From Devosia sp. 2618 (GTDB taxonomy: Bacteria > Pseudomonadota > Alphaproteobacteria > Rhizobiales > Devosiaceae): DNA of 64,000 nt. The notes beneath the pieces are model-generated. The model was not told the DNA's origin and ran no database searches. It saw nothing but the letters and a program-made list of their open reading frames with translations. How positions within the stretch are numbered: the stretch's first letter is position 1; every line of letters begins with the position of its first letter. The DNA is taken from positions 868,001 through 932,000 of the forward strand of contig NZ_JBEPOO010000001.1 of the NCBI RefSeq assembly GCF_040546815.1, given 5' to 3'. Below are positions 1 through 10,894 of the stretch, in pieces. A program made the translations under genes and the position numbers.

Positions 1-336
1 GGCGAAATGAAGATCCGCGGGCAGGGCAGCAACCACGCTGACGTGCTCAAGGACCTTGGTGGGCACACGATTGATCCGTCCATCATCGAAGAGGGTAATG
101 TCAGCATGGAGCTGCTGCCCTAAATGCTCGCGGACTTCGATGGCATTCTTTATGCCGAGCTGTTCGGCGAGGGTACTTATGAGGCAGTGCAGAAGCACCC
201 AAGCTGGAACCGCATTGCAGCGGTGGCGGCCGGCAAGGTTCACGTCGCGCGCGGCAGTACCAATTTCGGCGGCATCTATTCAGCCAAGTTCCTGGCGGGA
301 GAATGGGAAAAGCTGTTCGGGCTGATCGAAGGCTAA
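1..336 (+). pseudogene. C-terminal part of an iron/siderophore-type ABC binding protein, interrupted by an in-frame stop
   Basis: Frame 1 is open from the window edge and reads as the last ~110 residues of a FecB/FhuD-like periplasmic binding protein. The tail alternates Ala/Gly-rich and aromatic segments and ends in GIYSAKFLAGEWEKLFGLIEG. A TAA at 121-123 splits it between SMELLP and MLADFDGILYAELFG, and both sides stay in the same frame, so a single substitution would restore the protein. It is either a real nonsense mutation, in which case the product would lack its C-terminal lobe, or a base-call error. The 5' part lies outside the window. The family call rests on the overall pattern and not on a catalytic motif. 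Confidence 0.6.
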
Positions 337-384
337 ATCACGGACAAATCTGGCCGGCTCGCTATCGGACCGGCCAGAACAAAA

Positions 385-846
385 TCAGTTGCCGTCATAG
401 GCTTTCTGCAAATCGGCGATGATGAGCTTTTTCATGCCCATCATGGCCTGCACTGCGCGCTGGGCGCCAACAGGGTCCTTGCCGAGTACGGTGTCGTAAA
501 TCTGCTTGGGTGTGACCTGCCAGGAGAGGCCGAACCGGTCTTCGCACCAGCCGCAGACGCTTTCCTTGCCGCCATTGGTACTCAACGCGTCCCAGAAATA
601 GTCCACGTCCTTTTGGTCCTTGCACTCGATCATGAAGGACACGGTCTGGGTGAACTGCACATTGGGGTTGCCGCTGAGCAGCATGAAGCGGGATCCCTCA
701 AGCTCGATGATCGCCGAAAAAGCGGGCTGGTCGGGCGCCTGGCGCACGACCTGGTGCACTTTGGCTGATTTGAAGGTCTCGGTATAAAACTTGATGGCCT
801 CGTCGATGCGATCATCCAGCCAGAGGCATGGGGTGATTTGGGACAT
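385..846 (-). CDS. VOC family (PhnB/glyoxalase-like) protein
   Basis: The 153-residue protein opens with MSQITPCLWLDDRIDEAIKF, the typical beta-alpha start of PhnB-type vicinal-oxygen-chelate proteins, with a second half-module from about residue 75 (VSFMIECKDQKDVDYFWDAL) and the family's CGWCEDRFGLSWQVTP stretch. Members are often mislabelled as 3-demethylubiquinone methyltransferases; the true substrate is unknown. I start at the ATG at 846 because AGGAGA lies just upstream; an in-frame TTG at 861 would overlap that ribosome binding site. It is monocistronic, and its 5' side faces ftsZ. Confidence 0.85.
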   Translation of the reverse strand: MSQITPCLWLDDRIDEAIKFYTETFKSAKVHQVVRQAPDQPAFSAIIELEGSRFMLLSGNPNVQFTQTVSFMIECKDQKDVDYFWDALSTNGGKESVCGWCEDRFGLSWQVTPKQIYDTVLGKDPVGAQRAVQAMMGMKKLIIADLQKAYDGN

Positions 847-928
847 TCTCGATCTCCTCAAAACGCGACGAAATTTATTTTACAGCGAGTTTTTGACCCG
901 TTCCAGCGTCGTTGGGCCCGGAACGTGG

Positions 929-943
929 TTAATGCATGGTCAA
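929..943 (+). promoter_or_regulatory. CtrA-box-like site upstream of ftsZ
   Basis: TTAA-N7-TCAA differs by one base from the CtrA full site TTAA-N7-TTAA. It lies about 120 bp upstream of the ftsZ start in the 216-bp space between the VOC gene and ftsZ. CtrA control of ftsZ is known in Caulobacter; its role here is inference from one imperfect match. Nothing else in this space is clearly recognisable. Confidence 0.25.
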
Positions 944-1062
944 TTCGTAACGCCTGAGTGTCGCATTTTGCGTTCACGTTAACACCGGTGAGACAATTGT
1001 TAGGGGCCGGTTAACGTTTGAGGGGGTAAATCTTTACCAACCACGCCACTATGAGGCCATTC

Positions 1063-2748
1063 ATGACCATCAACCTCACCATCCCTGACATTCAGGAACT
1101 GAAGCCACGCATTACCGTCTTCGGTTGCGGGGGTGCTGGCGGTAACGCCGTTAACAATATGATCGAATCCGGCCTCGACGGCGTGGACTTCGTTGTCGCC
1201 AACACGGACGCTCAGGCTCTGGCCCTGTCCAAGGCGCCGCGGATCATCCAGCTCGGCGTTGGTGTCACCGAAGGCCTCGGTGCCGGCTCCCATCCAGAAG
1301 TTGGTCGTGCTGCAGCCGAAGAAAGCTGGGATGAGATCAATGATCATCTCAACGGCTCGCACATGGTCTTCATCACCGCCGGCATGGGCGGTGGCACTGG
1401 TACGGGTGCTGCACCCGTCGTTGCTCGTGCGGCCCGCGAGCAGGGTATCCTGACCGTTGGTGTGGTCACCAAGCCATTCAATTTCGAAGGCAATCGCCGT
1501 GCGCGCCTTGCAGAAGACGGCATCGATGAACTGCATCGCCATGTCGATACGCTGATCGTTATCCCGAACCAGAACCTGTTCCGGGTTGCCAACGAAAAGA
1601 CCACCTTTGCTGACGCCTTCTCGATGGCCGATCAGGTGCTGTTCTCCGGCGTCGCCTGCATCACCGATCTGATGGTCAAGGAAGGCCTGATCAACCTCGA
1701 CTTCGCCGACGTGCGCGCCGTGATGCGCGGCATGGGCAAGGCGATGATGGGTACCGGCGAAGCATCGGGCGAAGATCGTGCTCGTCACGCTGCCGAGGCT
1801 GCGATTGCCAACCCACTGCTCGACGATGTGTCGATGCATGGCGCACGAGGCCTGCTGATCTCGATCACCGGTGGTCCAGACCTGACGCTTTACGAAGTCG
1901 ACGAAGCGGCAAGCCGCATCCGTGAGGAAGTCGACGCCGACGCCAACATCATCCTTGGCGCGACCTATGATCCAAACCTGACCGGTACCATCCGCGTGTC
2001 CGTCGTTGCCACCGGCACCGATGCGACCATGGTGCAGGCTTTAGAGCCAGCCAAGCCGCATGCTTCGCGCACCCCGCTTGAAGTGCGTCGTCACGTGCCG
2101 GTCGAGCCGACCCGCACGCAGATCGAACGCGCTCCAGTCGCGACGCCAGCTGTTGCCACGCAGGCAATCGAGCATCAGGTTGAAGCCGCAGTTGCCGAAG
2201 CGTTCAGCTTCCAGGCATCTGCTCCGGCGCCAACGCAGCAGCATCACTATCATCAGGAAGATGATGGCGTGTTCGTCGAGCCCTACATTCCGGCCGCCGA
2301 GAGCATGCATGACGAAGACGAGCCAACCGCTGTCGATGATTCGCCAGTTCCAAGCGTCTATGTGCCGTCCAACGCTGCTCGCCCTGAAGGCCAGCGCCGT
2401 ATGCCGCGCACCGAGGAGCTGCCAATTGTTGCGAGGCGGTCACAGGAGCCGCAGGAACGTCATGAGGCAGAGCCGCGCAATGCACGGGCTCTGTTCAAGA
2501 AACTGGCTTCAAATGTTGGTCTCAACCTGGGTGCGCAGCAGCCAACGGGCCGCGACGAAACCGCTTACTCGTCTGCTGACGATGCCGCTGCCCGCAGCGC
2601 AATAGAAGCAGGCCCAGCAAGGGGTTCGCGGGCAACGCCGACTGTTGAAGGTGCCCGTGGCAACCTCGATAATCACGGTCGCCAGCCAGCCGCCGCACCG
2701 CAAAAGGATAGCCTCGAAATCCCGGCCTTCCTGCGCAAGCACGGTTAA
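1063..2748 (+). CDS. ftsZ: Cell division protein FtsZ
   Basis: This is the tubulin-like GTPase that forms the Z-ring at midcell. The N-terminal core (about residues 10-320) contains [15 protein letters not shown] and the tubulin signature [13 protein letters not shown] near residues 109-121. A long Pro/Ala/Glu-rich linker follows, typical of alphaproteobacteria. The C-terminal peptide [10 protein letters not shown] is the tail that docks on FtsA and other partners. With the start at 1063 the protein has 561 residues; an ATG at 1051 is in frame, but its own AUGAGG is better placed as the ribosome binding site of the 1063 start. ftsQ and ftsA, usual upstream neighbours, are absent here. A strong terminator follows, separating ftsZ from lpxC. 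Confidence 0.97.
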   Translation: MTINLTIPDIQELKPRITVFGCGGAGGNAVNNMIESGLDGVDFVVANTDAQALALSKAPRIIQLGVGVTEGLGAGSHPEVGRAAAEESWDEINDHLNGSHMVFITAGMGGGTGTGAAPVVARAAREQGILTVGVVTKPFNFEGNRRARLAEDGIDELHRHVDTLIVIPNQNLFRVANEKTTFADAFSMADQVLFSGVACITDLMVKEGLINLDFADVRAVMRGMGKAMMGTGEASGEDRARHAAEAAIANPLLDDVSMHGARGLLISITGGPDLTLYEVDEAASRIREEVDADANIILGATYDPNLTGTIRVSVVATGTDATMVQALEPAKPHASRTPLEVRRHVPVEPTRTQIERAPVATPAVATQAIEHQVEAAVAEAFSFQASAPAPTQQHHYHQEDDGVFVEPYIPAAESMHDEDEPTAVDDSPVPSVYVPSNAARPEGQRRMPRTEELPIVARRSQEPQERHEAEPRNARALFKKLASNVGLNLGAQQPTGRDETAYSSADDAAARSAIEAGPARGSRATPTVEGARGNLDNHGRQPAAAPQKDSLEIPAFLRKHG

Positions 2749-2776
2749 GCTCCGGCTTACGAAATCAAGATATGAC

Positions 2777-2808
2777 ACTCGGCGCGGCTTTCGCGCCGAG
2801 TTTTTTTT
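2777..2808 (+). terminator. Rho-independent terminator of ftsZ
   Basis: CTCGGCGCG (2778-2786) pairs perfectly with CGCGCCGAG (2792-2800) across a 5-nt loop and is followed by eight T residues, 29 nt after the ftsZ stop. Confidence 0.93.
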
Positions 2809-2859
2809 AGCTAGTACGGTGTCGGACGCCTGGGGCTTGGGGTCGGAGTTATTTCAAGT

Positions 2860-3816
2860 ATGCAGAAACTGCCCACCCGCCAGCGCACTCTTGCTGCTGC
2901 GATAAGCTTCGCCGGATACGGCGTACACAGTGGCCAACCCGTTACCCTCACGATCAGCCCCGGTGCTCCCGATAGTGGTTTGACCATTTCGCGCGCGCGC
3001 GGCGATGGCACCAATACCGTGCCAGTGCCGGTGCATTTTTCGCGCGTCACCCGCACGACGCTGTGCACCACGCTCGATCTGGGCGACAGCTTCAGCGTTG
3101 CGACCATCGAGCATGTGACCTCGGCCCTTTCGGGCATGGGCGTCGACAATGCGCTCATTACCCTTGATGGCAGCGAATGCCCGATCCTTGATGGCAGTGC
3201 GCGGCCGTTCGCCGACGCCATTCTGTCGGTTGGTCTCGAAATTCAGCCGGCGCAGCGCAAGTTCCTCAAGGTCATGCGCGCCGTGACCGTGCGCAACAAC
3301 GACGCCTTTGCGGCGCTTGAGCCCTACAATGGCCGCGCGCTCGATCTCGAGATCGATTTTGACAGCAAGGTCATCGGCCGCCAGCGCATGATTTTCGACT
3401 GGACGCCGCGCCGCTATTACGAAGACGTGTCGCGCGCCCGTACCTTTGGTTTCGTTCGCGATGCCAAGATTTTGCGCCAGGCCGGCTATGCGCTCGGCTC
3501 CAGCCTCGACAATTCCATCACCGTGCATGAGGACCGAATCCTTAATCCCGGTGGTTTGCGCTACGAAGACGAATTCGTCCGCCACAAGCTGCTCGATGCG
3601 ATCGGCGATCTGTCGCTGGGTGGCCTGCCGATCTGGGGCCGTTTCCGTTCGTACAAGGGCGGTCACGCTCTTAATGCGCAAGTGCTGAGCGGTCTCTTTT
3701 CCAGTGAAGCCAATTATGAGATAGTCGGCGCCGAGGACCTGCCGCTTGAGTTCGAGGCTTTCGACGATCAGCCCGATCAAATGGTGGTCAATCATTACCT
3801 GCGGTCCGTGCGCTGA
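2860..3816 (+). CDS. lpxC: UDP-3-O-acyl-N-acetylglucosamine deacetylase LpxC
   Basis: This is the zinc amidase that catalyses the committed step of lipid A synthesis in the cytosol. The 318-residue protein shows both halves of the family fold. IEHVTSALSG carries a zinc His at residue 85, HKLLDAIGDLSLGG carries His242 and Asp246, and GGHALN gives the catalytic His269; the spacing matches E. coli His79, His238, Asp242 and His265. It has its own upstream space after the ftsZ terminator and an 89-bp gap before bamD. The classic dcw-cluster 3' order ftsZ-lpxC is kept. Confidence 0.97.
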   Translation: MQKLPTRQRTLAAAISFAGYGVHSGQPVTLTISPGAPDSGLTISRARGDGTNTVPVPVHFSRVTRTTLCTTLDLGDSFSVATIEHVTSALSGMGVDNALITLDGSECPILDGSARPFADAILSVGLEIQPAQRKFLKVMRAVTVRNNDAFAALEPYNGRALDLEIDFDSKVIGRQRMIFDWTPRRYYEDVSRARTFGFVRDAKILRQAGYALGSSLDNSITVHEDRILNPGGLRYEDEFVRHKLLDAIGDLSLGGLPIWGRFRSYKGGHALNAQVLSGLFSSEANYEIVGAEDLPLEFEAFDDQPDQMVVNHYLRSVR

Positions 3817-3905
3817 TCCTGACGGAGCAGGGCACGGTCACAGTTTTGATCCATTTACTAACTAGGCCGCAGATCTACGGCTTATCGTGATAAGGACGGC
3901 AATTC

Positions 3906-4742
3906 GTGACATCTGAAGCTATTGGTGTTTCCACCAGCCGGGCTGCCCGGTTCCTGACGGTTGCCCTGTTCGCAGCGGTACTCGCTGGCTGCAGCATGTT
4001 CGGTCCGCCAAAGACCAAGGAAGTGCCGATCGTTCCGGCCGCCGCGCTTTATCAAAAAGCGCTCGACGACATGGATCGTCAGTATTACGCGACCGCGCTC
4101 AAGTCGCTTGAGCAGCTTGATCGTCAGCATCCGCGCGATGCGATGGTCGAAAAGTCCAAGCTGATGCAGGTCTATGCGAACTATCGCAGCGGCAAGCTGA
4201 ACGAAGCCGTTCTGGCTGCCGACCGCTATATGGCGCTCTATCCAAACGGCAAGGACGCCGCCTACGTGCTGTACCTCAAGGGCAATGCCTATTTTGCCCA
4301 GATCAAGGACATCACGCGCGATCAGCAGCTGTCGAAGGACGCCATCGACACCTACAATCTGGTGATATCGAACTATCCACGTTCGGAATATGCCAAGGAC
4401 GCCAAGGAAAAGCTGCTGGTTGCCTATGACCAGCTGGCTGGCAAGGAAATGTCGGTCGGCCGTTATTATCTCGGCCAGGGTCAGTACACCGCCGCCATCA
4501 ACCGCTTCCGCACGGTTGTCGAGCAGTGGCAGACGTCGACCCATATCGAGGAAGCGCTGTTCCGCCTGACTGAGTCGTATCTGTCGCTGGGCCTGACCAC
4601 CGAAGCATCGACCGCAGCAGCCGTGCTGGGCCACAACTATCCGTCCAGCTCCTGGTACAAGGAAGCATTTGCGCTGCTCGGCAAGCAGGGTCTGGCACCA
4701 ACCGTCAACAGCGGTAGCTGGATGGCGGGTCTCCGCCGCTAA
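3906..4742 (+). CDS. bamD: Outer membrane assembly lipoprotein BamD (ComL)
   Basis: BamD is the essential TPR lipoprotein of the BAM complex that inserts beta-barrel proteins into the outer membrane. The 278-residue product has a signal peptide ending in LAGC, with the lipidated Cys at residue 29, then TPR helices (LYQKALDDMDRQYYATALKSLEQLD and following). The start is GTG at 3906. Position between lpxC and recN is conserved in Hyphomicrobiales. A terminator follows 33 nt after the stop. Confidence 0.93.
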   Translation: MTSEAIGVSTSRAARFLTVALFAAVLAGCSMFGPPKTKEVPIVPAAALYQKALDDMDRQYYATALKSLEQLDRQHPRDAMVEKSKLMQVYANYRSGKLNEAVLAADRYMALYPNGKDAAYVLYLKGNAYFAQIKDITRDQQLSKDAIDTYNLVISNYPRSEYAKDAKEKLLVAYDQLAGKEMSVGRYYLGQGQYTAAINRFRTVVEQWQTSTHIEEALFRLTESYLSLGLTTEASTAAAVLGHNYPSSSWYKEAFALLGKQGLAPTVNSGSWMAGLRR

Positions 4743-4774
4743 GCGCTGCCAAAGTAATTTGTTGCTAGTTTGTT

Positions 4775-4811
4775 CCGGGGCGCTAATATGCGCCCCGGTT
4801 CGTTTGTTTGG
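4775..4811 (+). terminator. Terminator after bamD
   Basis: CCGGGGCGC (4775-4783) pairs perfectly with GCGCCCCGG (4790-4798) around a 6-nt loop, followed by a T-rich run broken by single G residues. Confidence 0.8.
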
Positions 4812-4854
4812 GCGGGTCTGCTGCGTCGCAGGTGTTATCCGACCAAAACTGTGG

Positions 4855-4925
4855 CGCCATTCTCGCGACAGCGGGGCGACTCCTTCCTGTGTTAAAGGGG
4901 AATCGCGCTTTCGCGGGAATGACGT
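4855..4925. repeat. Degenerate copy of the GTCATTCC/GGAATGAC intergenic palindrome
   Basis: The right arm (about 4899-4923) closely resembles the arm at 32766-32789, ending in CGGGAATGAC. The left arm (4856-4883) is more worn. It lies in the 245-bp bamD-recN space, which otherwise holds only the bamD terminator and presumably the recN promoter. Confidence 0.5.
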
Positions 4926-4987
4926 GGTGATGTTAGACTGCAGAGTTAGATAAACCGTCAGTCGACGAAGTTGGGGAAGTCCCGCGC

Positions 4988-6658
4988 ATGCTGAACGCGC
5001 TTTCGGTTCGCAATATCGTCCTCATCGACCAGCTCGATCTGGCTCTGGACGGCGGCATGACCGTGCTGACCGGTGAGACCGGCGCAGGCAAGTCTATCCT
5101 GCTCGATGCTCTCACACTTGCACTCGGCGGCCGAGGCGATGCCTCGCTGGTCCGCAGCGGGCAGGAGAGCGGGCAAGTGGTTGCCGTGCTGCAACTGGCC
5201 AAGGACCATCCAGCGCGCACCGCGCTGCGCGACAACGCCATTCCCGATGATGAAGACGTCATCCTGCGCCGCGTGCAGTTTGCCGACGGCCGCACCCGCG
5301 CTTTCATCAATGACCAGCCGGTCTCGGCGGCGCTGTTGCAAAGGGTTGGCGGGCAGATCGTTGAAATTCATGGCCAGCACGATGACCGTGCGCTGGTCGA
5401 TGTGACGACGCATCGTGCGGCGCTCGATGCTTTTGGTGAGCTGGAGCGCGGCGTCGACAAGGTGCGTGATGCCTGGCAGGAGCTGAGCGACGCGCAGGAG
5501 GCTGTTGCGGCCCAGAAGGCTTTGGTCGCCGAAGCGCTTGCCGCGGAAGACTATGCGCGCCACACGGTGGACGAATTATCCAAGCTCAAGCCGATTGTCG
5601 GCGAAGAAGAAGAACTGGCTGAGCGTCGGCAGCATCTGCAGCAGGTCGAGCGCTCGGCATCGGACGTTACCGAAATCGACGACATGCTCAATGGCCCGTC
5701 GGCACCGGCGCCGGCGCTGGCCAGCCTGATGCGGCGGTTGATGCGCAAGATCGACGGCGGTTCGACGCTGTTTCAGCCCATCGTTGATACGATCGATTCT
5801 TCGCTCGTCGCGCTCGATCGGACCAGCGACGCGCTTGAGGAGCTGAAGCGCGAAATGGCCTATGATCCGGCCGAGCTTGAAAGCGTCGAGGAGCGGCTTT
5901 TTGCGCTGCGCGCTGCTGCTCGCAAGCACCAGACGAGCTGTGATGGGCTGGTAGAGGTGCTGACAAAATATAGTGGCGATCTCGATACGCTGCAGGGCGG
6001 CGAAACCAGGCTGGTTGCGCTGCAGGCCGCCGAAGCGCAGGCAATGGAGACCTATCGCAAGCTGGCCGAAACCCTTAGCGCTGGTCGCGCCAAAGCCGCT
6101 GCGGCACTGGGCAAGGCAGTCGGGGCGGAACTGCCCGATCTCAAGCTTGGGTCGGCCAAGTTCATCGTCGACCACCAGATCGACAAAAAGCGCATCGCCG
6201 TGTCGGGGTTCGATCTTATCCAGTTTCACGTCCAGACCAATCCTGGCACCGCGGCTGGTCCGCTGCTCAAGGTGGCCTCGGGTGGCGAGCTCAGCCGCTT
6301 CCTTCTGGCGCTCAAGGTGGTGCTGGCCGATCGCGGCTCGGCACCCGTGCTGATCTTTGACGAAATCGATACCGGCGTCGGTGGCGCTGTGGCCGACGCC
6401 ATCGGTCGTCGCCTGGCGCGCTTGGCTGGCAAGGTGCAGGTGCTGGCCGTGACCCATGCTCCGCAGGTTGCAGCGCGAGCACAGCGCCATCTGTTGATCG
6501 AAAAGCAGGCGGTCAAGGAAGGTGCCTTCATGCGCACGCATGTCAAACCGCTCGATACTGCCGCGCGGCAGGAAGAAGTCGCGCGTATGCTGGCTGGTGC
6601 CAAGGTGACCGATGAGGCACGGGCTGCGGCGAGCAAGTTGCTGAGTGAAGTGGGGTAG
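4988..6658 (+). CDS. recN: DNA repair protein RecN
   Basis: RecN is an SMC-like ATPase acting in double-strand break repair. The 556-residue protein has a Walker A motif GETGAGKS at residues 29-36, a coiled-coil middle (about 150-370), the ABC signature region VASGGELSRFLLALK and Walker B VLIFDEIDTGVGG, followed by the His switch AVTHAPQVAARA. Length and order are normal for the family. It follows bamD as in related genomes and is separated from ligA by a repeat element. Confidence 0.96.
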   Translation: MLNALSVRNIVLIDQLDLALDGGMTVLTGETGAGKSILLDALTLALGGRGDASLVRSGQESGQVVAVLQLAKDHPARTALRDNAIPDDEDVILRRVQFADGRTRAFINDQPVSAALLQRVGGQIVEIHGQHDDRALVDVTTHRAALDAFGELERGVDKVRDAWQELSDAQEAVAAQKALVAEALAAEDYARHTVDELSKLKPIVGEEEELAERRQHLQQVERSASDVTEIDDMLNGPSAPAPALASLMRRLMRKIDGGSTLFQPIVDTIDSSLVALDRTSDALEELKREMAYDPAELESVEERLFALRAAARKHQTSCDGLVEVLTKYSGDLDTLQGGETRLVALQAAEAQAMETYRKLAETLSAGRAKAAAALGKAVGAELPDLKLGSAKFIVDHQIDKKRIAVSGFDLIQFHVQTNPGTAAGPLLKVASGGELSRFLLALKVVLADRGSAPVLIFDEIDTGVGGAVADAIGRRLARLAGKVQVLAVTHAPQVAARAQRHLLIEKQAVKEGAFMRTHVKPLDTAARQEEVARMLAGAKVTDEARAAASKLLSEVG

Positions 6659-6660
6659 GG

Positions 6661-9040
<2,380 letters not shown>

Positions 9041-9057
9041 CATTGGGAGAGAACGCC

Positions 9058-10344
9058 ATGAGGAAGCTTTTCGGATTGGCGTTCGCCATAGCCTTGCTGC
9101 CGGCCGTCGCGCAGGCAGGCGAGGCCAGCGATGCCGCTGTCGCCCACCTTTATGCCGGCACGGCGGCAGACGGCATCGCGGCGGCCACGACGGCTTGCGA
9201 AGCGGACGGCGAGGATGCCTGCTTCGGGCTGGGCCTGCTTACACTGGTGACGGCGTATGAAGGGCTGGCGCAGAACCTTTATCGCTATGGGGCCGTCCAA
9301 CCCGGCAATTCGCCTGCCGCACTGCTGTTTGGTTTGGATTTTGGCGATGGCACGACACCGGCAAACCCCAAGCCGGAGCAGCTGACCTATCCCGTGCTGC
9401 GGCAGGTGCTGGACGATTTCGTGACCGATATCGATGGTGCGAGGACCCATTTTGAGAAGGCCGCCATCTCGGGCGACTACGTCATCACCGTCGATCCATT
9501 GCGGGTGAGCATTGATTTCAATGGCGATGGCAAGGTTGATCCCGGCGAAACGCTTGGCGCCCTGCTGGCTTCGCTTGGCGAACTTGGCGAGGGGCCTTTC
9601 CCGCTCGAACCTGCGCCTGGGCATAAGACCAAGATCAAACCGGGGGCAGCGAAGCCCGACACGACAATCGGCTTTGATAGTGCGGATGGCTATTGGTTTG
9701 CGGGTTACACTCAGATTGTCGCGGCGCCAATTGACCTTATGCTGGCACACGATTTTACTGCCTTCTACGACGCTTATCTGCATCGGGTTTTTCCAAAGTC
9801 AGGCCTGCCGCTGGGCGACTACACGACGGGCGGGATATTGTTTCTTGATGGGGATAGCGACGCCGGCATTGCCGATATGATCGCTGCCGTGCACACGCTG
9901 AAATTTCCCGTGACCGATGCGGAGCGACTGGCCGGCGTGCTCGACCGTCTCAAGCGGATTTCGGCGTTGTCGCGGTCGAACTGGGAGGCGATCGGCGCGG
10001 AGACCGACGACAATCGCGAACTGGTGCCATCGCCGAAGCAAACCTCGATCATTCCGGACATGCATGTCACCGACGAAACCGTCGCTGCCTGGATGGCAAC
10101 GCTCGATACGCTGGATGAGGTGTTCGCCGGACAATTGCTGATCCCCCATTGGCGGTTCAACAAGGGATTTGATCTCAAGGCCTATTTCGAAACGGCGACC
10201 GAGACGGACCTGGTTCTGCTCATCACCGGTTCAGGTGCGCTGCCCTATCTCAAGGATGGCCCTGTTGCGAATGCCGAAAGCTTTGCCGAGGGCAATCGCG
10301 TATTTGGGGCCGACTGGCTCAACTACGCCTTCTGGTTCAACTGA
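9058..10344 (+). CDS. Secreted protein of unknown function with an EF-hand-like calcium loop
   Basis: The 428-residue product begins MRKLFGLAFAIALLPAVAQAGEA, a clear Sec signal peptide cleaved near residue 20. I do not recognise the family. Residues 153-164 read DFNGDGKVDPGE, which fits the 12-residue EF-hand loop (D1, N3, D5, G6, D9, E12), so calcium binding is likely. Two cysteines near the N-terminus could form a disulphide. The start is set by GGGAGAG before the ATG. It is 17 nt downstream of ligA and followed after 18 nt by another secreted protein, so the two probably share a transcript. Confidence 0.75.
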   Translation: MRKLFGLAFAIALLPAVAQAGEASDAAVAHLYAGTAADGIAAATTACEADGEDACFGLGLLTLVTAYEGLAQNLYRYGAVQPGNSPAALLFGLDFGDGTTPANPKPEQLTYPVLRQVLDDFVTDIDGARTHFEKAAISGDYVITVDPLRVSIDFNGDGKVDPGETLGALLASLGELGEGPFPLEPAPGHKTKIKPGAAKPDTTIGFDSADGYWFAGYTQIVAAPIDLMLAHDFTAFYDAYLHRVFPKSGLPLGDYTTGGILFLDGDSDAGIADMIAAVHTLKFPVTDAERLAGVLDRLKRISALSRSNWEAIGAETDDNRELVPSPKQTSIIPDMHVTDETVAAWMATLDTLDEVFAGQLLIPHWRFNKGFDLKAYFETATETDLVLLITGSGALPYLKDGPVANAESFAEGNRVFGADWLNYAFWFN

Positions 10345-10362
10345 TTCTCTGTGGAGTTTTTC

Positions 10363-10824
10363 ATGCGCGTCGTCACCATAGCCACCGGCCTGTTTCTGGC
10401 GTTCGCCAGCACCAGCTTTGCCCAGCCGTTTTCGGACCCCTATGACCTGCTGGAGGCGTTCTATCAGCCTTATTTCGATGGCGAGTTCCCGGCCGATGAG
10501 AGCGAGTTTCGCTCTTCCGACCTGCAGGCGCTCTATGATCGGGACGCCGAAATCACGCCAGAAGGCGAGATGGGCGCTCTGGGCTTCGACCCCTATGTCG
10601 ATGGGCAGGACTATGAGCTGACCGACTTCGAGATCGGCGCGCCCGGGATCGCCGGCGACTATGCGTCGTCAACCGTGACGTTCAAGAATTTTGGCGAGCC
10701 ACGCAGCCTGACGTTTGAAATGGTGCGTGAAGATGGTGGCTGGAAGATCGATGACGTCGTGTCCGAGAACCCGGACAATGAATACCGGTTGTCGGATATT
10801 TTCGGCGAAGCTGACGCAGAGTAA
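10363..10824 (+). CDS. Small secreted protein, DUF3828-like (NTF2-fold type)
   Basis: The 153-residue product has a signal peptide (MRVVTIATGLFLAFASTSFAQ) and a compact acidic domain with DPYDLLEAFYQPYF, LQALYDRDAEITPE and a C-terminal EMVREDGGWKIDDVV. That pattern is typical of DUF3828/NTF2-like periplasmic proteins. Function is unknown. The ATG at 10363 is chosen because GTGGAG sits upstream; the in-frame GTG at 10351 overlaps that site. It lies 18 nt after the EF-hand protein gene and is probably cotranscribed. Confidence 0.7.
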   Translation: MRVVTIATGLFLAFASTSFAQPFSDPYDLLEAFYQPYFDGEFPADESEFRSSDLQALYDRDAEITPEGEMGALGFDPYVDGQDYELTDFEIGAPGIAGDYASSTVTFKNFGEPRSLTFEMVREDGGWKIDDVVSENPDNEYRLSDIFGEADAE

Positions 10825-10864
10825 GGGGATACCCCCACCTGACCTCCCCCTGATAGGGGGAGGG
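10825..10864. repeat. Third copy of the CCCCCT/AGGGGG intergenic repeat
   Basis: GATACCCCCACCTGACCTCC followed by CCCTGATAGGGGGAGG matches the two copies in the recN-ligA gap. It begins immediately after the stop of the upstream gene and separates it from a convergent aminopeptidase gene. The self-complementary CCCCCT-gat-AGGGGG core may act as a transcript end. Confidence 0.75.
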
Positions 10865-10894
10865 ATGGATCGAGTTCTTGGCTCTACTCCTGCA

